Assembly (NCBI GenBank): GCA_935421135.1
Contig: OW285188.1
Coordinates: 7,668,733 to 7,732,732 of the forward strand
DNA length: 64,000 nt
DNA from: Bugulina stolonifera
Lineage: Eukaryota; Bryozoa; Gymnolaemata; Cheilostomatida; Bugulidae
Direction of reading: 5' to 3'
Numbering within the stretch: the first letter of the stretch is position 1; each line of letters begins with the position of its first letter. This document shows, in pieces, positions 50,187 to 63,100 of the stretch. The translations under genes and the position numbers were made by a program. The notes beneath the pieces are model-generated. The model was not told the origin of the DNA, did not search any database, and saw only the letters and a program-made list of their open reading frames with translations.

Positions 50187-50460
50187 AGTGAAGCTCTCTA
50201 AACCGAACTAATTTGTCCTGCCTAGGTGTCTGCTTGCTCAGTTTTGAATGTTCAATGAAATGATTTGTAGACTTGGGGTTTTAACAGACTGAGAGTTTAA
50301 TGCTATTAGTAGGGGCGCTCCACTCGGCTTCCAACGACGGTACTATTGATAAGTTTAGCATCGGACATGGTTTCTTTGATAGCATAAACGAAGACATCAA
50401 TTATGACCGCGACCCTGGTTTGACCCTAGTTGGAAACGGCAAATGCGTGAGATAATAACT
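50187..50460 (-). promoter_or_regulatory. Probable promoter/5' UTR region of the SH2-WW gene
   Basis: An island of more balanced base composition in otherwise very AT-rich DNA, immediately upstream of the predicted start. No TATA box or initiator was identified. It lies only a few hundred bases beyond the probable Hv1 transcript end. Confidence 0.3.
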
Positions 50461-50617
50461 CCAAAGATCTTCCAATAGTGAATATGTAGTGAATATTATG
50501 ACTGTACACAATATTTGGTACTAGAAAGCTAGCTAACAGTCTATCCCAGCATCAATGTTTGCAAATATTAATTACTTACATCAACCATTAAGCAAAGTTC
50601 CATTCCATAAATATTGT

Positions 50618-50623
50618 TTTATT
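50618..50623 (-). terminator. Candidate polyadenylation signal of the Hv1 gene
   Basis: TTTATT on the plus strand (AATAAA on the coding strand), about 760 bases after the predicted Hv1 stop codon. Confidence 0.4.
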
Positions 50624-51377
50624 ATACTGAGCAAAATTTCATAAAAATGTGAAGTAAAAAAGAAACCCGATACACTCTTCAGCAAAAGTGCGTAGCTGGT
50701 AGCCTGACACAAAGTATAGATTACTGTGTTATATCTATCACTAAAGTAAATATATATGCAGTAATAGAAGACCCTGCCTTCAATACGAAATGATGGTAAA
50801 TTTAACTACTAACAAATTAATTACAATATTATAGGAATATAGAATACAGGAGGAGAGAAGTCCATGAAATAGTATGGAAACTTGGATAGCTATCTCAAAT
50901 TTGTAGACATAATACAGGATTCCGACTAAAATTGGTAAATAATAATGCTTATTATGAATTGGCAAGTAAAACATACTGTAATATCAAACGTTAGAACTAC
51001 CAGCATCAATATTGTTAAGTAATTTAAAATATGTATAAAATAATATATTATGCATATGAAAAGATCCTGGTAGAAATATGTTATCACAATGTACACTAGG
51101 CATGTCATGATTCGCCAAGATATAACTATCATGAGAGAGTATAACTCGATCTAGGCCAAAGGATTTTCCCAGGAAATATCATGTAAATAGTGTAAATAAC
51201 CAAGGGACAATTCCTTTAAACTATTAAAATACTACCAAACGCTACATTACATAAGTAAAGCCCATTCTGCAAAGATAGGGCAAATGCAGGTGCGTACTCA
51301 GTTTCTACATGCACAGGAAGACTGGGCTGGACGGACATTGTCATGGAGTCTGCATACTGTTGAGATAATATGGGTCT

Positions 51378-54300
51378 TCATAATGAGGTCATAGGAACAC
51401 CATCCTGAAAGTAAATCAGATACACCCAAATCAGAAACTATAATCCTGTAGTATACAACTGGATAACATAAGTTCATGGCAAACAGATCCTGATACTAAA
51501 CACAGTGATGAGGTATTGTATCTGTATAGTTCAGTAATTGTGAGGGAAACACAACGAACCACCAGCGTTCATAATCTATAAGAAGTTTCAATCTACTGTT
51601 GGGAGCATTTGCACGGAGCCAACAACCGTATTAGATTAAACAGTTCCTTTAATACAAAAAGATGCGTTCAAAAACACAAACCAATACCAGTTGAGTTATT
51701 TCAAGTGTTAGCACAGCCCCCTTGGTTACATAACCAAATCTTATTGGCAATGCGTTGGTTATCAAAGTATTTCATGGTTGCCGACACCAAATTAGCCACA
51801 AGATTCCAGTATGTAAATCCTGTAATCATCCCCTTCAATATTAGATGGAGTATTGAACACATGATATTGTGTAGACTGTTTTATCTTATATGGTCATTGA
51901 GAGAACAGCAGAGTGATCACATTGTACACACGATACACATGATATAAGGTAACAAACCTTCTTCACAGTAAAAGTGTTACCACTCCTTGACTTTGATGGT
52001 TTGATAGACACAACGTCGGACTCATCAGCTGTATCTATGACCTCATCATCAGGTGGTTGGTTAACCCCTGCCATACCCACATAGCCTCCCGTCTCTGCCC
52101 TACCCAGTACCACTCCACCCCCTGCTGAGTGCATAGCATGTGTTCTTAGCTGATCTGTAGGATACTGACTGGTGGGCTGATACGTGGCACCAGGTGTATA
52201 GGCTTGGAATGCTGTGCCAGTCGAAGTATTCAGTGCCGGTCTAGGTTTCACATGAGGTGCCCCAATTCGATGTATATCTAAATTACACAGTACAATATAC
52301 AGAGAAAAACAACTCAAAGTAGCCCTTATTCGAGGGCATAACATGCCATACTACAACATACAGTAGTCAATCCAATGGATACAGTTCAACAACTATTTAC
52401 CTGTAAAACATGCAACACACATGTACATGTACAGAGATTGTAATGTATCACAAAAGATTTATTTTCTAATGATTAATACGTATCAAAAGTTCTACTTTTA
52501 CTTCGGCGAGAACAAGCCACAGTGAAATAGAAACATATAGAAACAATAAGATTAAATATAAATAGAAGCAATATAATTTACCTGCAAATCCATGTAGCCT
52601 GTAATCCTCATCATCAGTAACATCACCAAGGACTTGTTTAGGGAACTCCTTAGTCTCAGGTAGATCTGCAAATAAAAGAAATGTACAAAGGCTATGCCAT
52701 CATACGTAAGTCATACAGGCTATGCCATCATACGTAAGTCATACAGGCTATGCCATCATACGTAAGTCATACAGGCTATACCACCATCAAGTGAAGTTGT
52801 TCAGAAGAGTAGGAGACATGGATATGATCCTATGGAGCAGTTGTCTTCTCCCAAGTTGTGCAAAGAGAAATGACCTGACCAATAGCGGGGGGGGGGGGGG
52901 GGGGGGGGCTTACCCCTACTTTCTTGGCACAAAGTGGCAATAGAGTAGTTATACATATTGACTCACAAGCTGGGAGTCGAGTGGAACCAGTGGGTATCAT
53001 GTCTATTGGCTCATACTTGACCAGTCTCTCCTTCAGGAAACTGATTTCTCTGTCTCTATCTTCCAGTATCATCTAAAATATTAGTACAAGCATAGAGATC
53101 ATGAAGCCTGTGTATTGTGAAACATACAGGTTGAACTCTTAACACACAGCCTAAGCTAAGCTGAGAACAAATATGAATTATAGTATGGATTACAGTCTCA
53201 AACCAACTGCCAGACAACTAAATAGTGCTAGTTTTGCATTACATGGCAGATTTAGCATTTGAAACAAAGCTTACCTCGAGCTCCCCATGACGATCCTTGA
53301 GCTCTGTGTTCTCTGTCTTAAGTTCATGGATCTCTTCAGACATCTTCTCTTTTGTGGCCACAACAGCACCTGGATGGAATTGGATGGACATGGAAGTGGC
53401 ATTAAATAGAATATAAACTGCAATGGTGAATAGTAATGAATACGGTTTTAGAAATCCACTTGACTTTTGTCCAAGATATTGATCTGATAAGAAGATGCTT
53501 ATGCTTAGGCCACACTGACGCGAATTTTCTTGCGAATAGCGAATTTTGGCCAAAGGCGAATTCGCAAATTATAATCGACCGTGCCACACTGCAAAAGCTA
53601 TAAGCGAATTCGCATTGATTTCACCCAATGAGGGATCAAAAATTATTATCCCCGGTCACGTTTCTCATTCACTGCAGAACTAGAACTCCGAAAAATGTAA
53701 AATAAAATTATAATTAATATAGAATAAAATAAAATAATTATTTTATTCTTACTTTCATTCGTTTTACACAATTCTTGCAAACGGAAGTAGTCATTTTATT
53801 CATCAGTTAAAAAAAATATTTTAATATAATAATTTAAACTCATGATTGATTGAAAATCCATGGCTCTGAACACGTGACAGTAACGTGACAAGTAAAAATT
53901 GGCCAATCACAAATTAGCGAGTTGCGAATTAGCTGATTGAGATCAGCGAGTGCGAAATCGCTAATTTTGCGCGAATTCGCACAAAATTTGCGATTTGCGA
54001 ATTCGCCTTTGGCCAAAATTCGCTATTCACACAAAAAATCGCGTCAGTGTGGCCCTAGCATTACATGCTTTGTTTTTTAGGAGAGAACATCTCCCTATTG
54101 TGATCAATAGTTTATTATTACCCATGATAGCAGGAATGAAATAGATAGTATATACTCTTACCATTGACTATGCGTACAAGTCTCCATAGCCTCAGTATGA
54201 TAATGAGGCCGAGTCCATTTATAACACTTGAGTCAATATCATTTATAATGAGCACCGTTATGTCTAGAGCAAAGGATATCGCAACGATAAAACTATCCAC

Positions 54301-57300
54301 CACCTGTACTTTACGCTTGAAAAATTTCTCTCTTTGTCCGTACAACTTGAGAAATATCTGAAAGAGAAACCATGTACTACTTGGTATGTTCCATAATACA
54401 ATATATAACAGTCTTAGTGAACATATGGACAGAGTTATCAACTAACTGTAGCAGGAGAGACAGCGGCTATAGCCTACTTCGTAATATCACAAGGTGATGC
54501 TTGGAAGGATAGCATGCATAAAAAATTTGAAATGGTTGAGAAAATATTGCTCTTATTACAAACACAAACTATTTCCAGGTATTAGTCATTTGATAAAGCA
54601 ACAATTTTGTTATATATACCGATATTTAGAAAATAAGGTATGTGAGAGTGCGCCGTACCTCAACAAGGAATAGCGTCAGTATTGTGAGGCTACTGATATG
54701 TAAAGCTTCAGCTGCAACCTCCAGTTTACTGTGACCAGTTGAATGAGGAGTAGTCTCCTTTGAATCATGGCTTGATGAATCCACTAAACATATACACAGA
54801 CGATGAGATAACAATACCATTGAAACTGTCAGTAACAGCAACAGCTGCTGATTATAATATTAATGATAATTCCTGCTGGCCAATAACAAAATAATGGTAT
54901 TTTGGTATTACATTTGGAACAAATTATTTGTTTGCCAGAAGCAATTATCATCTAGATAACTATTTCAGCAGTTAGCCAGGCAAGCTTGAAGGTCAATTTA
55001 ATTTTGGTGATTATAATAATGATTTTCATAGAAATAAGGAGTTATCCTCTCTATGCCAAATACAGTCTATGCTCCATAATATCAGAAGTGTTTCTCATCC
55101 TAAATTTGTAAAGTAAATGCATCACTTTTCCCAGTTTGTATTATACAGTAAAACTATGACAGAGCAAGTTTATCAGATCCAAAGTTAACCCAATAAATAT
55201 GACCATGTGACTGTAATATGTCCGGAATTTTTAGTAATTACAAAAGATACAAGATACGGCCGAGTAACATTTTGCTGTATATTTAATTTTTACATTTCCA
55301 TTTCTCTCTTTCTCTCGGCACTGAATTTATACCCTGATCATTGCGGTGCCACTGCACTTGCTGTATGCCCCGTGGTAGTGTGTCCCTGCCCTGAATATAT
55401 TCCCTAATCACTGCGTGTGTGTCAGTATAGCGATGGTCCTCAGACAGATTGCTGGTTCATATCTTGCTACTACCATGGTATGTTACCAGTGAAATGTTAA
55501 TCTTTTGCCAAAATTCTTCACTAGACCATTAATGCCTTGTTGCGATTTCAAACAAGATTTGATCTTGTTTCTATGATAAAATACTACCCGTGTAAATGTA
55601 GGCCTAGTTGGTTAACTTACTTAATTTTTAACGAATGAGTGTTTCTTTATATTGATGCATATTTTGCTTTAAATATATTAGATTATGGCAGTGTGTTATA
55701 TTATGTTATCGCGTGTAGGCGTAACGTATCATTTCCTTAACTGGTGTTATACCCATTGTGTCTTAATTCTTCCTGGATCAAGTAATTTAGCGTACAATAA
55801 ATTTTATTGAACATTATCTTATTTCATATTGCAACCTGATAGTCTCCTCCAATTAAATAACTATTCTACTCTCATATACTATCAACCAATGCTTTGATCA
55901 TCACAGGATTATAGTCTTATATGTGTAGAATTAGGGGGAAACAACACTTGAATGGCTACAGTGTGTAATTAACACCTGCAGTTGATCATGATAAAACTAT
56001 ACTTGTATGTACATGATTGTATACTCAACTGTAAAACTATAAAACAAATCTGAGAGGCAGGCAGAGCTTACATACCTACAGCGCTGCACGTATTGCATAT
56101 TCCGTAACATAATACACCATAAAATATAATAAACAGTTCACATACATGTACATAATATATTAATAAAGATGATATAGTAAATGCCATGTACATGTCCAGA
56201 CTAACCTGATGCCTCAATTATCTTTATCTCTATAAGAAGTGAAGCTGTGACTAGGATAGCATCAACAATTATAAGAAATATAACTATATACTCGACTAGA
56301 GGTCTGTGTAAGTAGAAATCGACCCTCTCATGGAATCTGTAAACAGTACAGTAGTGAGAATAAAGGGGTTGGTATACTATGACTACTCACAAGCTGTTGA
56401 GAGCAATACAAAACAAAAGTAGTCATCTCCCAATCATGTTGAGAGCAATACAAAACAAAAGTAGTCATCTCCCAATCATGTTGAGAGCAATACAAAACAA
56501 AAGTAGTCATCTCCCAATCATGTTGAGAAATATTATATAACATCCTGAAAAGAAAAGGGACGGATCCAAAGTGGGAGAAGACAACTTCAACTCAATGACT
56601 TATGAGTCCCCATGTTCAAAGCATACAGTATAAGCAATAAGAGAGTGACAATATTCACCCAATACCCAATATATCAGTAGTATTGTAAACCAAAAATAAA
56701 CAATTATTGTGTACAATCATGGAATACTTACAAAGGGAAAGTAGTGATAATGCAGGACCAGGGTTGCCCACTTAGTTTTGAGCTCAACACGTCAGGGTTT
56801 GAGGGCCACATGGTTAAAATCTCAATTAGATGTATTATACAATTAATTATTATCATAAATGTAAGTATCATGAAGATCTCAACCAAAGTAAAATTAGAAG
56901 TGGGTGTATATATTATGTAGAATAAGCCATATTACATAATATTGGCTCACTGTGTTAACTGGATGTTACCACTAATCCTCCACTAATTACAGATTAACGT
57001 AATCCACATCAATCAACTAAAAGTTGAAAAGTGGGAAGTTAGATAACATATATAATTATAATATCAATCACTGATATGTACAATGTACGATGTAGCACAT
57101 TCTCTTATTGCTGAATAAAACTAACCTCATGTTAGCTAAAGCAGTGGAATGATTCAAACAAACAATCTTTCTCTCTTCCCCATCCTTGGTGTTGTCTGGC
57201 TTTGATTGGTATATCTCGGCCCTGTATAATAGATAACAACATGATACAGTGACGGGAGAGACTGAAGAGTGTGAAATACATGTAGTGTAAATATAGCTCT

Positions 57301-57778
57301 TCATATCAGTAGCTCTTATCTTCCTATCACACGATCTGTGAGTGACAAACTTTCTACTTCCTATAAAGTTTAATGTATGAGCAGGGATGAAACTTTACTA
57401 CAGATTTTGTTCTTTTATTAAAACTGCAGCAAGAGAAGTTTACGCTATGATCTAGCTAATAGTATTGAATAGATGGATCCAACATTCAATGATAGAATGT
57501 ACCACTGCCTTATTTTCAATACCTGCTATCACGGCTGCAAATTGTACTCTACCATTAGAGTAATATATCAAATTATAAAGATAGTAGAGAAATACATAAT
57601 ATAGGCCTAGACATGTGGAACAATGTCAGGAAATTTAACTGTGGGCTTTCCATAACATTAATTAATACATGAAGTTAAAAAACACCTGCATAATATAGGC
57701 AAAACTAGATAGGTCTAATTAAGCCGTTCTTTATTTGTCACCAAGTTGCAATATAACTGACCTAGAATTAGATCCCAT
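51378..57778 (-). CDS. HVCN1: Voltage-gated proton channel Hv1 with extended C-terminus
   Basis: Predicted 398-residue membrane protein, longer than human HVCN1 (273). Exons: 57778-57762, 57221-57126, 56336-56206, 54783-54659, 54357-54162, 53369-53275, 53072-52967, 52665-52582, 52277-51958, 51404-51378; all frames agree. It is a stand-alone voltage-sensor domain: S1 (about 53-75) has the selectivity Asp63 (FLIIVDAILV); S2 has His110 and Glu123 (FLVEIFLK); S3 has Asp144 and Asp155; S4 carries RLWRLVRIVN with Arg179, Arg182, Arg185 and Asn188, the Hv1 signature. His110 aligns with one zinc-binding His of human Hv1, but the second (S3-S4 loop) is absent. A coiled coil follows (about 195-240), as in the dimerising family. 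Then come about 150 residues rich in Pro/Thr/Gly/Asp, ending MTSL, which fits a class I PDZ ligand. Family role: outward proton flux at the plasma membrane. An acceptor at 57804 implies a noncoding first exon further upstream. Confidence 0.9.
52690..52790. repeat. 28-bp x 3 tandem repeat in Hv1 intron
   Basis: Three near-identical 28-base units (CAGGCTATGCCATCATACGT then AAGTCATA), with a fourth decaying. The unit shares GTAAGTCAT, CTATGC and ATCATA words with the acinus 30-bp array, but here the array is antisense to the gene. Confidence 0.85.
52887..52908 (+). repeat. G22 homopolymer
   Basis: Run of 22 G (22 C on the Hv1 coding strand) in the intron between exons 53072-52967 and 52665-52582. 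Length is likely to be unstable or misassembled. Confidence 0.9.
53506..54057. mobile_element. MITE-like element with long terminal inverted repeats in Hv1 intron
   Basis: The left end TAGGCCACACTGACGCGA and the right end (TCGCGTCAGTGTGGCCCTA) are inverted copies. Homology extends inward through GCGAATAGCGAATTTTGGCC and AAAGGCGAATTCGC on both sides. About 550 bases in total with an AT-rich centre and no coding capacity. It lies in the intron between the S3-S4 exon and the coiled-coil exon. Confidence 0.85.
56395..56530. repeat. 42-bp x 3 tandem repeat in Hv1 intron
   Basis: Three almost exact copies of a 42-base unit starting GTTGAGAGCAATACAAAACA and ending CTCCCAATCAT, just upstream (in transcript order) of the S1 exon acceptor at 56337. 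Confidence 0.9.
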
Positions 57779-57803
57779 GATGTAAGATAGCCAGATTCTC
57801 CCC

Positions 57804-60188
57804 CTGTAATTATACAAACTTCAAGGTGATAGATGAGCCAAACATACCTGTAATACACCAAAAACAGTGAACTGTTCATTTAATGTCTAATAAATTTTAT
57901 CTTGAATAAATCTCATTGTACATATTTTAAACAAAATATCAACTGCCATTATCTAGGAACAACAGAAAGTCAGGGATATACTAACTAACGAATGAGTTCC
58001 ACACATACAGTAGCTTGCAGAACTTCCACTGAACTATGACTACAGAAAATTTGAGGAGCCAGGAAAGAAATATGCCTATATGCTTTCAAAGAGTCATATT
58101 TAACAAAGATGGATAGAACAAAAATCTGAAACTCATTCATAAGTGAGAAAATACTTAGTTGGCAGTTTTTGTTACAAAATACATGTAGGCTACACATGTC
58201 ACTATCGGTGTAGGTTGTGGAAAGTCTTTCCACGAATGGTGGTTCATAACTGAGAGTCGAACACGGAATTTAGCATTAAAGGCATCTGGTTTGGAATTGA
58301 GAATTTGTCTTTTGACTCATTTATGAAGCAAAAAAGTGACTTAGCAAATTCATAAAATAATTGTATCAATCATGTTCCTATTATTCTATCAGTGTAAAAT
58401 TATATTGTACTTAAATTATTTAAAGTTATTACAAATGCATGTTAACATTATTTATTTTATGATATAAAATTATATATTTATTATTAATATAAAATAAATA
58501 ATTGTGCTACTACTATTGTCATTATACTTGTATAAAAATCAATTGAATTAAATTTATAAATGAAGCTAGCTAGAGTTAGACCATGGGACCAGTTAAGCAG
58601 AAAATACTGTGATTAACTGCTGAATCTCTATGCTTGCTAGGAGTAGCTCGACAATCATACATGTATCAAACTTTATACTGGGAATAGCTGAACTTTATTT
58701 GTGTATGTAATCATATGCACACTGCATAATGTTAATTGTGCAAGGTTGTACTTTTTTGTAATCCCTTTACCTACACAAAAATCCTTCACCCGACCTTGTT
58801 GGGCCATCCTTTCATCTTACCCCCTCAAATATTTATTGTAATACAATTTATATGTAGTATTATTGTGTACTTCCATGTGGCTTTTTTTAGATAACTAAAT
58901 GATTAGAGGGTAATTTATGTAGCCCATGACCCATTGGCTACTCAGAGTCAGAGTTGCTTGACTCCTACTTTACTTTTCAAAATGGCTGTTTATTTACTCT
59001 TACTCTACTTTTGACTTGCTTCATCCGATGAGTTTACTCTAAATTACTTTTTATCAATTGGGAATGTATACTCTTACTTGACTCTTGACTTGAGTATTTG
59101 TCTGCTTGGCACATGTCTGTTAGTGTAACAGAAGACTCGCAGCACTGATGGCCATTATAGTTCTTAATACCGTAGAATGGTGTACATAGAATTAAAGACT
59201 ACAAGGCGGGATTTTAATATAAATTCACAACTAGTAACTATTGCTATATTATATGGTCTTATGAACTCAGATGCTAAGCGCTTCAAACACATGGCATGAC
59301 ATGGTATAAATAATTGGATTGGTTCGATTTCCATGAGTTCTTCAACCAGATTAATAATGCATTAATATATTAATCACTATCAGAATCCAAAAAAGTGGTT
59401 ATAAAATTATTATAAGTGCTATGAATTGAAATTTGATATCAAGAAAAGTTGAAAAAAACTGGCACAAGTACCCACTTTAAAGAAGTAGTTTCTTCACCAC
59501 TTTGCTTAAAAATCAACGTTTGTTGAACTGCGAACTATTTTATTGAAGCAGCTTAGCTTTACCTTTTGATACCACACTATTGCTAGCCTCTATCCTATAG
59601 GTCCTATGTCTATCAAATCAATTTTATTTATGTCTAATCTAAATCTTATCTAAATCTACCTACATTACATAAGATAAAATTCATTTTAATTTGGTTTCTA
59701 ATTTTAAAAATACCTTGGTTTGAACTGCCTACAAAATGAAACCAATGTTATTATTAGTCTAGGTCATAAAAATATGACCATCAATTAGGCCCACTAAACT
59801 ATCAATGAATATGAACATTTACATTCTATTGAACAAGAATAAGGTTTTGTATCACTGCAAAGGGGTATCTACCCCTTTGTATCACTGGAGCTTAGTTTCA
59901 GTGACTTCTACCACTTTTTAGTGAAATAAGCCGGAAACACGTGACTTAGATAAATAACCATTACAATAGCTGATAGCTTTACCGTCTGTCTTCACTAGAG
60001 CTCGTACCACCTACTAAAAATCATTGTTTAAGATCTTTATGATGACGCTAAATTAAGAGGTCATCGTTGCTTACCAGAATTGGTCTCGTCTGCAAAATAA
60101 ACTTTTGTGTTCAAATTTTAAATTCCTTTACTTTATTACACCAAAGTCTTAAACAATATAATATTAAGCATTTCCGATAATTAATAAA
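57804..60188. other. Divergent intergenic region between Hv1 and ETFA
   Basis: Expected to hold the Hv1 noncoding first exon and both promoters. A Lys/Ser-like CTTGACTC-rich segment at about 58930-59110 resembles the AAGTCAAGTCA-rich element at 60683-61467. A small palindrome (CAAAGGGGTA-TC-TACCCCTTTG) lies near 59858. No gene recognised. Confidence 0.4.
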
Positions 60189-63100
60189 ATGCTTGCTTTG
60201 AAAAGGTCACTTAATTTGCACAAGCAGCTGGTAAGTGAAAGTGAAGTCAAATCAATTTAAATTTATTAATTTAAATTTTAATTTATATAAAATAATTTAA
60301 TATTAATATAAATATATAAACTTACTGTCAACTTACTGTCAACTTCTTCATCACACTGGACCGCCCTAGCGGGAAGAAGGGGTGTGCTGCATATGGTACA
60401 TGGGTTGGTCAGTGGGTGGACAGTATTAAACTTATTATAATGTAATAAATTGGCAGTGATATTATATTTTTAAATGAAATTTAAAAAATCGATCAATTAA
60501 TAATTGGTTAAGTTCAAGTATAATTAATATTACATGGTATTAGTATAATTGTGAGCTGTTGAGTTAACTTGATCCAGCTCACAATTGCTCTTCACTCAGT
60601 TGAGACTACAATAAATAAACAAAGTGATGAGAGAATGGATTTATTTCTTTACTGTGCACCTAAAATTGTTTGAGATTTGCGCAGAGCTGGGTCCAAGTCA
60701 GACTTCAAGTCGTCAAGTCATTTCTAAAATTTTGGAGCCTAAGTCAAGTCAGCCGTCATGCAAGTCACAAGTCAAGTCAAGTGGGAGCCAACTTGAACTT
60801 CAAAGAATTTCATATTTCCAAAATATCATTTTTTTTTCCTTTAGTAGACATTTCAATTCATGAAAAATTATGCCTATGTGTATCTGGGCATGTACGTTAT
60901 GCAATTATGGTAAAGAACTAGTCAATAAATGTAGAAATATTGGCACTACGATTGAGACTGGTCATGTAGTATTATATATTGTAACGGCGATACAATGTTA
61001 CATAGCAATAAACAGCACATGGTCCAGCACAGAGTGTCCACTGGCCAATCCTGCAATTCCAATCTACATATTGTAGTAATTAGGCTATTGCACTTCACAT
61101 TTTATTCACTACTTACACTACACTACACTTACACTATGTGTACTAGTGACTATGCACTGTGTAATCTCAGCCTAGATGTTGCAATGTGTATTCTCATAGT
61201 TAGCCTTGAGATACTCTAAGTGTTGCTAGTAGGACTGATGAAGTAAAAATGATAAGTAGGTAGACAATTGAGACCTGTTTTCCATGTTGGCTATATACTG
61301 TATACAATTTTTATCAGCTTCATTGACTTGGCAGAACCCAAGTCAAAGTCACAAGTCATTCGTGTGTCCAAGTCAAGTCACATTGATGTGCAAGTCAAAG
61401 TCAAGGCAAGTCAAAGTCAATTCGACTTGTGACTTGTCAAGTCAAATTTATGACTTGGACCCAGCCTTGGATTTGTGCCACCGGATATAGATCTAGCATT
61501 ATTATGGTTTTGATGAAACAGGGCAAAGGAGGGAAGTAGAGAGTAAGTGAATTTTAGCCAATTTTCTCATTGCAAACCTTAACAATATTCAAATTTTTGT
61601 TTAGCAAGCTAAGCAGTTGTGGCAATGGCCCTGAACCTATCATTTCCAAACTGTATATTTTTGGAATTTTCCTCATTCTGCTTAACTCTAATACACTCTA
61701 ACACAACAGCTGATGAAGCTGCTCAAACTTTAAAAAGAATCCTTATTTCAATAATTTAAGGATTATGCTACAAATGACAAAGTTCTATTTTTCAAACTAA
61801 ATTGATGTTTCGGGAAGTATGAACAGATCAAGGTAATTATTCACTTTCTGTGAGCTCTGGCTGCATTCCCATCCTGTACTCAATGCATCATAAGCTACAT
61901 AAGCTACTAGGCCTATGAGATAACAGTTTAGCACCAGTCAAGGGATGTCAGCACAGACTGCAAACCATTTTTCATTAGCTTCCTACATGTACCTAGAATA
62001 ATTAGACATGAAGTTCTGCCAACTCCATAACTGTATGACACGATAGCCGAAAAGGGACTGCAACAAATAGGCGAAATCATTTCTACATACATACTGCAAA
62101 ATATTCCCGTGATGTTTCGTTGAAGGGCTGAAAATGACTTGGTATGCTCAATAATAGTTCTACAGAAACTAATGTAAGTGAACCCTAATGGTTCTAACTC
62201 AGTTCACTTGAATCTACATTAAATCAGAGAGCATATTCAGGTTGTACTATTTAGCCAGCTGGTTCAGATGGAAGTCACGCTATTCACTTACATGACCTGG
62301 CTGTAAGCCAGTGATGATTGCCAGTAATAAGCAGCCTATGAGAAAAACCCATTCACACTAAATCTTAAATTCTACTAGTGCGGGTGGCTTTTCTATACTC
62401 AACTTCAAATGCACCGTGTGTTTGGTTGTTTCTAATAAGTGAAGTCACCATATATGTCGAAGGGTAAGGCAGTAGTGCTAGGGCATTCAGTATGCTCAAC
62501 GTTGTGACCTATTCTTGTCACAAAAGTATGAATTTGATCTCTATTAGTCACAACATGAGTTGATATTTTTGACTGAATACAATTACTATTGTTCATTGGT
62601 ATCTCTTTCTAGGCAATTAGTAGATTATTAATCTCCCATTATAGTTAATTATACAGTCATAAAAAATGATAAATATACTGACTGAAGTTTTGGTGAAATT
62701 TTTATTATGGGACTTGTCGTCATCTGTAAGGCAGCATTACATGTAATGATTTTTGGTCTGTGCCACAAGATGGTTTTCTAATGTTGTAGACTTCACTAGC
62801 ACAAAGATGTGCTAGTACACTCGTAGTCTGTGAGCATGACAATGACAAATTGCAAGCCTCAACTCTCAATACCCTTTCTGCGGCATCAAAAATTGGTGGA
62901 GATATCACATGCTTAGTCGTTGGTACTGGTTGTGGAAAGGTGAGATATGCAGTCATTTAACATTTACTTGAATATGTAGCCTATTTGTACGTAATGCATT
63001 ATGTATTTATAGCTTTAGAACATTTTTTAATGGTAATGATTATTGAAAGCTGAAGGCTTTTGAGCATTTCGTCCATGTGAGTTTTTTCTCAGGCCACTAG

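Noticed and set aside
53239..53587. Minus-strand frames extending beyond the Hv1 coiled-coil exon
   Set aside because: Only 53275-53369 is exonic; the extension runs into intron and the end of the inverted-repeat element.
43543..57778. One giant gene fusing Hv1 to an SH2 domain
   Set aside because: Hv1 ends cleanly with a 27-nt stop exon at 51378, and the SH2 part has its own ATG exon at 50186-50106 that completes the SH2 fold, so two genes explain the data better.
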